DNA of 6,974 nucleotides, from positions 1-6,974 of the forward strand of contig JAITQR010000331.1 in the NCBI GenBank assembly GCA_031288815.1. Reading direction: 5' to 3'. Shown piece after piece: positions 1 to 5,578 of this stretch. Both the position numbers and the translations under genes were made by a program. A model generated the notes under the pieces. It was not told the DNA's origin. It was given only the letters and a program-made list of their open reading frames with translations, and did no database searches. Source of the DNA: Treponema sp. Its GTDB lineage: Bacteria; Spirochaetota; Spirochaetia; Treponematales; Breznakiellaceae. Numbering within the stretch: position 1 is the stretch's first letter; each line of letters begins with the position of its first letter.

Positions 1-1
1 C

Positions 2-3000
2 CTCCAGAAGCTGCCTTTCCGCGTCGTTTATGGCGGCTTCCGTCTTTTCCCGCTGGGTGGCGAAGATCTCCTCCAGCCCGGCCGCGGCATCGGCCCACTT
101 TTGCCGCTGGGCAGCCAGAGCCGCGTCCATGGCGGCCAGGGCGTCTTTCCACTTCTGTTCCTGGCCGGCAAAACCGGTATCCAGGGATTCTTTCTGCTTT
201 TCGGCGATACGGTTGAAGGCATCCAGGGCCTCGGCGAGTTCCCGTTTCTTTGTTTCGATAACCTCCCGGGCCCGCCCCTCTGCGCCGGCCAGGGTTTCCC
301 CCAGTTCCGCCGCCGCGTCGGCCCACTTTTGCCGCTGGGCAGTAAAGACGGCCTCCAGGGAATCCCGCTGGTCCTCCGCCGCGCCGTTGAAGCCGGCCAG
401 GGTATCGGAAAGTTCCCGCTTCTTCTCCTCAAGGTTCTCCAGTGCCCTGCGCTCTGCGCCGGTAATGACCGCGTCCAGTTCCGCCGCCGAGGTTTCCCAT
501 TTTTGCTTCTGGGACGACACCAGCCCGTCAATATCCGAGACCGATTTGAGCCACTTTTGCCAATGTTCCGCCAGGGCGCTGTCCAGTTCCGCCGCGATGC
601 CGGCCCGATTTTGCCGCTGGGCATCAAAGAGGGCTTCCATCGAATTTCTTTGGTCTTCCGCCGCGCCGTTAAACTCTGCCAGGGCAGCGGAAAGCTCCCG
701 CTTCTTCTCCCCGGCCGCGGCCTCCAGTTCCGCCGCCGCGTCCTTCCACTTCTGCTGCTGGGCAAACACCATGTCCGCGATGGCGGTGTCCATCTTGTCC
801 CACTGGGCGGCCAGGGCGGCGTCTAAGGATTCCCGCTGTTCCCCGGCGATGCGGTCGAAAGCGGCCAGGGCCTCCGAAACCTCCCGCCGCTTCGCCTCGA
901 TGCTTTCCCTGGCCTGTTTCTCCACTCCGGCGATGGCATTATCCAGCCCCACCGTAGCCTCCCGCCACTTCTGCTCCTGGGCGGCAATGGCGATATCCGT
1001 CTTGTCCCGCTGGGCGGTTATAGTCACGTCCAGATCTTTGACCACGTCCTTCCACTTCTGGGCCTGGGCCGCAAAGACCTCGTCCAGGGATTCCCGCTGC
1101 CTTTCGGCGATGCCGTCGAAAGCGGCCAGGGCTTCGGTGAGCTCCTCTTTCTTCGCCTCAATGGTCTCCAGGGCGTCCCTTTCAGCCCCGGCAATAGCGG
1201 CGCCCATGCTCTCCCGCTGGGCGGCAAGGCTGGCGTCCAGGGCCGTTACGGCATCTTTCCACTTCTGCTGCTGGACCAATACGAGGCTTTCCACCTCCTT
1301 GACCATCTGCCCCCAGGCCCGGCGCTGGGACTGGGCGATCTCTTCCAGGGATTCCCGCTGGGACTGGGCGGCCCCGTCCAGTTCTGCGGCAATATCGGTC
1401 CAGGACTGGCGCTGGGCCAGCACCAGGCTTTCGATATCCGCCGTCCTGTCCAGCCATTTCTGCTGCTGGGACTTGGATGTCTCTTCCAGGCTCGCCGCGT
1501 GTTCCAGCCATTTTTGCCGCTGGATCCGTGAAGCCTCTTCCAGCTCCGCGATGGTTTTCCCGAATTCTTCAAGCTTCGTTTCCCAGGCGCTCTGGCGGCT
1601 CCTGGTTTCATGCTCAAGCTCTTCCAGGGTGTGGGACCACTCCGCCCGCTGGGCTTCGATAGCCGCCCCCAGGGATTCCCGCTGTTTTTCGGCCATGCTG
1701 TCGAAGGTGGCCATGATTTCCGAAATTTCCCGTTTCTTGGACCAGGCGGAGGAATCCAGCTCCACCGCGGCATCCTTCCACTTCTGTTCCTGGGCCGATA
1801 TCAGATCGGCGATGACGGCGTCCATCTTTTCCCGCTGGGCATCCATCGCCGCGTCCAGGTCCATGGCCGCCTCTTTCCACCTTTCCATCTGGCCGGCAAT
1901 GGCGGCTTCCAGCGTTTCCTTCTGCTTCTCCTCAAGCCGGTCGAAGGCGGAAAGGGAATCAACCAGTTCCTGCTCCTTCGCCCGGATACGATCCAGGGCC
2001 TGCTTCTCCAGCCCGGCGGCGGCTTCCTCCCATCTTTTCTGCTGGGTGGCGATAACCGCGTTTGTCTTGGCCCACTGGGCGTCCAGGGCCGCGTCCAGAT
2101 CCGAGGCGATGCCCGTCCAGGACTGGCGCTGGGCCATGACGAGGTTCTCGATCTCCGCCGTCTGGTCCAGCCATTTTTGCCGCTGGGTCTTGGCGCTTTC
2201 CTCCAGATCCGCGATGGATTTTCCGAATTCCTCCAGCCGGGCCTCCCAGGCGGCCTGGCGCGCCTTGGCCTCTCCCTGGGAGGCTTCCCGGGCGTGTGAC
2301 CACTCCTCCCGCTGGGCGGCAAAGGCGGCGTTGAGGGATTCTTTCTGTTTTTCCGCCAACCCGTTGAGGGCGGCCAGGGCCTGGACGAGTTCCTGCTTCT
2401 TCGCCCCGGCGGCGGCGTCCAGTTCGGCCAAGGCGTCCTTCCACTCCTTCCGCTGGGCCCCAAGGGTCTCCTGTATCTCGCTCATCCGGACCTTGGCGTT
2501 CTCCTGGAGGGCGTTAAGCTTCTCCTCCATGGCGTTTTTTACCCGCAGGATGCGTTCCTGGGCCTGATCCTTCAGCTTGTTCAGGGTGGCGTCTTCCAGT
2601 TTGTCGGCCCGGATCCCCGCCTTTTCCACCGCCTCGTTCAAGGCCCGGTTGATAGCCTCCATGTCCCGGTCCAGAAGGGTCATGCGCTCCTGTTCGACCT
2701 TGTTTATCGCTTCCCGGTAATCGTCCACCCGCCGTTCAATGACTTCCGTGCTGGCTTCCAGATCGGAAACGGCAGACTTTACCGCGGCGATTACCATTTC
2801 TCCGGTCTTTTCTAGGGCTTCGGTGTTTTCCCGCTGGAAACGCAGTTCCAGGCCCTGGATGTTTTTGTCCAGGCCGGCTATGCGTTCCCGGGTTTCGGCG
2901 ATCTGCTTGCCCGTGGCTTCGACAAAAGACGATTCTTCCCGGACCCGGGCAAGGTTCTCCTGCACCCGGGCAGTCATCTTCACCAGTTCTTCAAGGGAGC

Positions 3001-3313
3001 TGTCATAGGCGCTGATCCGCTCGTCTATCTTGGCCATGGCGGCGGCCTTGTCGGTCCACTCCTGATCGCTCATCTGGAGCCGTTTCATCAGTTCCAGGGC
3101 GGACTTCTTCTCCACCTCCAGGGCCAGGCTGTAATCTTTGACCGCCTCCGCCTGCTGATCCGCATAGCCGGAAAGGTCCTTCTTGAGGTTTTCCGTATAT
3201 TTCCGCACCGTATCCAGGGAGCTGTTGTTCCGCCGGTCAAGCCCCCGAAAGAGGATGAGGATCAGGATGACAATCCCCAGTGTTAAGAGGTTTCCCGCGG
3301 TAAAAACACCCAT
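2..3313 (-). CDS. Giant membrane-anchored coiled-coil protein, SpiroCoCo-like (3' end beyond window)
   Basis: The frame stays open for 1104 codons from ATG at 3313 to the left edge with no stop, so the C-terminus is missing. Residues 7-22 form a hydrophobic segment (NLLTLGIVILILILF) followed by R23, R27 and R28, while the N-terminus has no positive charge. This suggests a signal anchor with the rest of the chain in the cytoplasm. Residues ~24-286 are charged, heptad-like helix. Residues ~287-1104 are repeats of the form (A/S)Q-x-x-(K/S)-W followed by a polar helix. No Pro or Cys was found in the translation. The composition and architecture match the spirochaete SpiroCoCo coiled-coil family, which I recognise by character, not by alignment. 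The role is presumably structural or scaffolding; no enzymatic motif is visible. The ATG lies 7 nt after the HAD gene stop, suggesting co-transcription. The only ribosome-site candidate is a weak TAGG about 7 nt upstream. Existence of the gene is near certain; the family name is less so. Confidence 0.93.
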   Translation of the reverse strand, partial: MGVFTAGNLLTLGIVILILILFRGLDRRNNSSLDTVRKYTENLKKDLSGYADQQAEAVKDYSLALEVEKKSALELMKRLQMSDQEWTDKAAAMAKIDERISAYDSSLEELVKMTARVQENLARVREESSFVEATGKQIAETRERIAGLDKNIQGLELRFQRENTEALEKTGEMVIAAVKSAVSDLEASTEVIERRVDDYREAINKVEQERMTLLDRDMEAINRALNEAVEKAGIRADKLEDATLNKLKDQAQERILRVKNAMEEKLNALQENAKVRMSEIQETLGAQRKEWKDALAELDAAAGAKKQELVQALAALNGLAEKQKESLNAAFAAQREEWSHAREASQGEAKARQAAWEARLEEFGKSIADLEESAKTQRQKWLDQTAEIENLVMAQRQSWTGIASDLDAALDAQWAKTNAVIATQQKRWEEAAAGLEKQALDRIRAKEQELVDSLSAFDRLEEKQKETLEAAIAGQMERWKEAAMDLDAAMDAQREKMDAVIADLISAQEQKWKDAAVELDSSAWSKKREISEIMATFDSMAEKQRESLGAAIEAQRAEWSHTLEELEHETRSRQSAWETKLEEFGKTIAELEEASRIQRQKWLEHAASLEETSKSQQQKWLDRTADIESLVLAQRQSWTDIAAELDGAAQSQRESLEEIAQSQRRAWGQMVKEVESLVLVQQQKWKDAVTALDASLAAQRESMGAAIAGAERDALETIEAKKEELTEALAAFDGIAERQRESLDEVFAAQAQKWKDVVKDLDVTITAQRDKTDIAIAAQEQKWREATVGLDNAIAGVEKQARESIEAKRREVSEALAAFDRIAGEQRESLDAALAAQWDKMDTAIADMVFAQQQKWKDAAAELEAAAGEKKRELSAALAEFNGAAEDQRNSMEALFDAQRQNRAGIAAELDSALAEHWQKWLKSVSDIDGLVSSQKQKWETSAAELDAVITGAERRALENLEEKKRELSDTLAGFNGAAEDQRDSLEAVFTAQRQKWADAAAELGETLAGAEGRAREVIETKKRELAEALDAFNRIAEKQKESLDTGFAGQEQKWKDALAAMDAALAAQRQKWADAAAGLEEIFATQREKTEAAINDAERQLLE
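91..114 (-). repeat. 24-nt exact direct repeat, copy A
   Basis: The 24 bases here are identical to those at 319-342, offset by 228 nt (76 codons). They encode the AAQRQKWAD-type module around W1073 in the coiled-coil frame. It is the longest exact DNA repeat I noticed by eye; I did not search systematically. Confidence 0.8.
319..342 (-). repeat. 24-nt exact direct repeat, copy B
   Basis: Identical to 91-114. It encodes the AQRQKWAD module around W997. The in-frame 228-nt offset means that recombination between the two copies would delete or add 76 residues without shifting the frame. Confidence 0.8.
1397..1741 (-). repeat. Internal duplication, copy 2 (residues 525-639), with one extra 18-residue module
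   Basis: This block runs from SKKREI to AQRQSWT and matches copy 1 in order: EKQRESL, AQRAEWSH, LEEFGKTIAELEE, IQRQKWLEHAAS, AQRQSWT. It is 115 residues against 97 in copy 1. The difference is exactly 18 residues, and it is accounted for by an additional Q-Q-Q-K-W module at about residues 602-619 (1457-1510). This suggests that 18-residue units are gained or lost as a block. Confidence 0.78.
2114..2404 (-). repeat. Internal duplication, copy 1 (residues 304-400 of the coiled-coil protein)
   Basis: This 97-residue block runs from AKKQEL to AQRQSWT. It contains EKQKESL, AQREEWSH, a LEEFGKSIADLEE stretch, one TQRQKWLDQTAEIE module and the terminal AQRQSWT. The same order recurs 221 residues further on (1397-1741). 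The stretch LEEFG-K-(S/T)-IA-(D/E)-LEE is found only in these two places in the visible protein, so this is a specific duplication and not just background repeat similarity. Confidence 0.8.
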
Positions 3314-3320
3314 TTACGGC

Positions 3321-4004
3321 CTAGCCTAACACAAATTGTGCCAATTTGCGATAGTCGGAGAATACAAAATCCGCGTCCGGGCAGCTTCGTTTGAAGGGCC
3401 AGGAGATCAAAGCGGCCCCCATCCCCGCCCGTTTTGCCCCCCCGATGTCGTAGCGGCGGCTGTTCCCCACGTAGAGGATCCGCTCCGGGGCACAGCCCAG
3501 GCGCCGGGCCAGTTCGAGGAAGGGAAGGGTTGCGGGTTTTAAAATTCCCGTGAGTTCCGAGCAAAGCACCGTGTCCCAAAGTCCGCCCAGGCCCAAGTAT
3601 TCCAGCTTCTTTTCCGGGGGAAAGTCCGAGAGGAGGCCCAGCTTGCAGCCCCCGCCGCGGAGGGCGTCAAGGGTTTCCCTTACCCCGGGGAAGGGGGCGA
3701 TCCTTTTGAAGACAGGTTCCCAGCCCCGGTAGATCAGCCGCTCGGTCTTCTCCCTTACCGCCTCCGGGCCGGCCTTGAGCAGGGGCGCCATCAGCCGGGC
3801 CTGAAAAACGTAGAGTTCTTCCCCCGGGGAAAACCGGGGAGGGGCGCCTTTGTTCCCGTGGAGGACATTCCTGGCCTTCCCCAGGGCGAGAAGCAGGGGC
3901 AGTTCCCTCAACACGAAGGGAATGAGCCTGATATTAAGACGGTAATTGGGGTACAAGGTCCCGTCCAGGTCGAAACCCACCGCGTCAAAGTTATGCTTTC
4001 CCAT
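3321..4004 (-). CDS. HAD-superfamily phosphatase
   Basis: A 227-residue protein with the four HAD motifs in order. Motif I is FDLDGTLY with nucleophile D12 and acid/base D14. Motif II is LLSDF with S126. Motif III is the lysine K156 in GILKP. Motif IV is YVGNSRRYDIGGAKRAGM, in which the usual GD is GN (N181) and D186 is retained. Residues ~20-105 form a helical insert between motifs I and II, consistent with a C1 cap, so the substrate is probably a small phosphorylated metabolite; which one cannot be told. The ATG at 4004 sits the usual short distance before motif I. The frame stays open further upstream, but that part lies antisense to the dehydrogenase gene and has no family character. No strong Shine-Dalgarno is seen (CGGAA directly before ATG). 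It is divergent from the dehydrogenase and probably shares a transcript with the coiled-coil gene 7 nt downstream. Confidence 0.92.
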   Translation of the reverse strand: MGKHNFDAVGFDLDGTLYPNYRLNIRLIPFVLRELPLLLALGKARNVLHGNKGAPPRFSPGEELYVFQARLMAPLLKAGPEAVREKTERLIYRGWEPVFKRIAPFPGVRETLDALRGGGCKLGLLSDFPPEKKLEYLGLGGLWDTVLCSELTGILKPATLPFLELARRLGCAPERILYVGNSRRYDIGGAKRAGMGAALISWPFKRSCPDADFVFSDYRKLAQFVLG

Positions 4005-4049
4005 TTCCGTATAGTATACCGGAGGGGAATATTTATATACAGTACGAGT
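4005..4049. promoter_or_regulatory. AT-rich divergent promoter region with an inverted repeat
   Basis: These 45 bp separate the start codons of the HAD gene (minus) and the dehydrogenase gene (plus). They are clearly more AT-rich than the flanking genes. They contain a perfect inverted repeat GTATA-G-TATAC at 4009-4019 and a second TATAC at 4036-4040, 21 bp after the first. Possible -10 boxes are TATAGT (4010-4015, plus strand), TATAAA (complement of 4032-4037, minus strand) and TATACT (complement of 4013-4018, minus strand). I see no convincing -35 box at the right distance for any of them. GGAGGGG at 4021-4027 resembles a Shine-Dalgarno but lies 22 nt from the plus-strand ATG, too far for normal use. 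A promoter is expected from the gene layout; the exact boxes are guesses. Confidence 0.5.
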
Positions 4050-5531
4050 ATGGAGAGTATCACGCTGAATCAGGCAAATCTTGCCAGGATCGGGACCAGG
4101 CTGAGGGTTCCCGGCTACGATAGAAAGGCGCTTCCGGCGCGGATCGTCCATGTCGGGCTTGGTTTTTTCCACCGGGCCCATCAGGCGGCGTACATCGACA
4201 GCCTCCTCGGACGGGGCCGGCTGGGGGCAGGGATCTTCGGGATAAATTTGGTGGAGGACAGCTACCCCCTGGCCGGGATCGCCCGGAGCCAGGACTACCT
4301 CTACACCCTGGCAGCCCGGGCCGGGGACGGGAGCGAGGATGTCCGGGTGATAGGCTCCATCCTGGGCTACCTCAACGCCCGGGAGGATCCGGAGAAGGCC
4401 ATGGCCATGCTTGCCTCCGGGGAAACCGGGGTAATCAGCCTGACGGTTACGGAAAAGGCTTACTACTTCGACATGGCCCGGGGCGACCTGGCCTGGGACG
4501 CCGCACCCTTGCGGCGGGATCTGCAAAATCCGGGGGAGCCGGAAACCATGCCGGGCTTCCTCTCCGCGGCCCTGGAGAAACGGCGGCGGGAGGGCGCCGG
4601 GCCGGTGACGGTGATGAGCTGCGATAACTTCCCCTCTAACGGGAGGATCCTCAAAACCGGCGTCCTTTCGTTTTGCCGGCGGGCCTACCCGGATCTTGTC
4701 CCCTGGATCGAGGCGAATGTGGCCTTCCCCCTTTCCATGGTGGACCGGATAACCCCCGCCACGGCCCCTTCCCTTCCGGAACACCTGCGGGAGAAATACG
4801 GCATCGAAGATCGCTGGGCCGTGGGCTGCGAGGACTTCCGCCAGTGGGTGCTGGAGGACCGGCTCGGTGCGGCCTCATCCCTTAAAAGGCTGGAGGAAGA
4901 AGGGGTACAGATCGTGAAAGACGTGGAACCCTACGAACTGATGAAGATCCGCCTCCTCAACGGCAGCCATTCCGCCCTCTCTTATCCCGCCTACCTCCTG
5001 GGCCACCGGGGAGTTGCCGAAGCGGTGGGGGATCCCCTGATCCGCCGCTTTATCCGCAGCCGCTACATGGAGGAAGCCGGCGCCACCCTGTCCCCGGACA
5101 TGGATTTTGAAGACTACAAGGACACCCTGATAAACCGCTTCTCCAACCGGAACATCGGCGACACGGTGCTGCGCCTCGCCTCGGATGGCTCGAAAAAGAT
5201 CCCCAACTCGGTTCTCGATCCCCTGGCGGAACTCGTCAGGGCCGGGAAAGCCTGGGGTTCCTTCGCCTTCGCCCTGGCCGCCTGGGCCCGTTTTCTTTCG
5301 GGAACCGACGAGCAGGGCCGTCCCATCCCCCTGGAAGACCCCAACGGGGAGACGCTCCGGGAAGCCGCCAAAACCGCCCGGGAAACCCCGGAACAGTTCC
5401 TTTCGGCCATGAATATGCCGGAACTGCCGGAAGGGGAATCGGAGAGGCTGGCGGAAAGACTGCGGGTCTCCCTTGAGTCGATTTACCGGAAGGGCATGCG
5501 GGGGGCCCTGGAGGAATTTATGGCGGATTAG
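4050..5531 (+). CDS. Mannitol dehydrogenase family oxidoreductase (polyol/hexuronate, NAD(P)-dependent)
   Basis: A complete 493-residue long-chain polyol dehydrogenase that oxidises a sugar alcohol such as mannitol or arabinitol to the ketose, or reduces a keto-hexuronate. The N-terminal Rossmann part has the G-x-G-x-F-H-R-A-H-Q motif at residues 36-45. The family catalytic residues are present: N193 in MSCDNFPSNG, and K299, N304 and H307 in MKIRLLNGSH. These correspond to N191, K295, N300 and H303 as I remember them in Pseudomonas fluorescens mannitol 2-dehydrogenase. VDRITPAT, QWVLED and NRFSN are further family signatures. The ATG at 4050 is chosen because TLNQANL...VPGYDR directly after it matches the N-terminus of mannitol dehydrogenases and gives the typical length. 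No good Shine-Dalgarno precedes it. The N-terminus favours a mannitol/arabinitol enzyme, but SLTVTEK is also typical of fructuronate reductase (UxuB), so the substrate is open. It is convergent with the next gene and transcribed alone. Confidence 0.94.
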   Translation: MESITLNQANLARIGTRLRVPGYDRKALPARIVHVGLGFFHRAHQAAYIDSLLGRGRLGAGIFGINLVEDSYPLAGIARSQDYLYTLAARAGDGSEDVRVIGSILGYLNAREDPEKAMAMLASGETGVISLTVTEKAYYFDMARGDLAWDAAPLRRDLQNPGEPETMPGFLSAALEKRRREGAGPVTVMSCDNFPSNGRILKTGVLSFCRRAYPDLVPWIEANVAFPLSMVDRITPATAPSLPEHLREKYGIEDRWAVGCEDFRQWVLEDRLGAASSLKRLEEEGVQIVKDVEPYELMKIRLLNGSHSALSYPAYLLGHRGVAEAVGDPLIRRFIRSRYMEEAGATLSPDMDFEDYKDTLINRFSNRNIGDTVLRLASDGSKKIPNSVLDPLAELVRAGKAWGSFAFALAAWARFLSGTDEQGRPIPLEDPNGETLREAAKTARETPEQFLSAMNMPELPEGESERLAERLRVSLESIYRKGMRGALEEFMAD

Positions 5532-5534
5532 CGT

Positions 5535-5578
5535 CCGGCAGGCTGCTAAAGGAGCCGGATAAAGTGCAACAGGCTCCT
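5535..5578. terminator. Overlapping inverted repeats between convergent genes, possible terminator
   Basis: The 45-nt gap between the dehydrogenase stop (5531) and the stop of the convergent gene (5577) holds two mutually exclusive stems. One is CCGGC (5535-5539) with GCCGG (5554-5558). The other is AGGAGCC (5550-5556) with GGCTCCT (5572-5578), which runs into the stop codon of the minus-strand gene. Neither is followed by a clear T-run on either strand, and the loops are 14-15 nt, so this is a weak candidate for a bidirectional terminator. Confidence 0.35.

Larger units (their letters stand above)
2..2455 (-). repeat. Coding repeat region with Trp every 18 or 18+11 residues
   Basis: Inside the coiled-coil gene, residues 287-1104 carry a degenerate Q-x-x-x-W motif. 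Trp residues include 291, 338, 356, 381, 399, 428, 479, 512, 559, 577, 602, 620, 638, 667, 685, 754, 783, 856, 921, 939, 997, 1055 and 1073. Successive spacings are 18 residues in eight cases, 29 (18+11) in three, 47 (18+29) in two, 58 (2x29) in two and 25 (18+7) in two. Many modules are separated by a second block resembling KKREL-x-x-(A/T)-L-A-x-F-(N/D)-G-x-A-E-x-Q-R-(E/D)-S. The repeat is degenerate at DNA level, so it is a protein-level repeat more than a recent tandem array. Confidence 0.85.

Noticed and set aside
2..2455. CRISPR-like or satellite array suggested by the many recurring short DNA motifs
   Set aside because: The repeats are degenerate, in frame and explained by the protein-level 18/11-residue repeat; there are no constant repeats with unique spacers.
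28..2463. Several 60-245-codon minus-strand frames rich in Pro, Arg, Trp and Gly
   Set aside because: They are shifted frames of the same coiled-coil gene; their composition is typical of out-of-frame GC-rich sequence.
30..2567. 845-codon plus-strand open frame rich in Ser, Arg, Trp, Cys and Phe
   Set aside because: It is exactly antisense to the coiled-coil gene. Its repetitive Ser/Ala/His-Phe-Cys composition is what the complement of the Q-x-x-K-W repeat codons produces, and it has no family signature.
2739..3008. 89-codon plus-strand frame
   Set aside because: It lies antisense to the N-terminal part of the coiled-coil gene, with Ser/Arg-rich shadow composition and no supporting start signal.
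3858..4049. Upstream extension of the dehydrogenase frame
   Set aside because: It would overlap the HAD gene antisense. The family N-terminus aligns directly after the ATG at 4050 and gives the expected length.
4005..4784. N-terminal extension of the HAD frame giving a 487-codon protein
   Set aside because: The extension lies antisense to the dehydrogenase gene, is rich in Pro, Gly and Arg without a domain, and the HAD fold normally starts a few residues before motif I, as the ATG at 4004 does.
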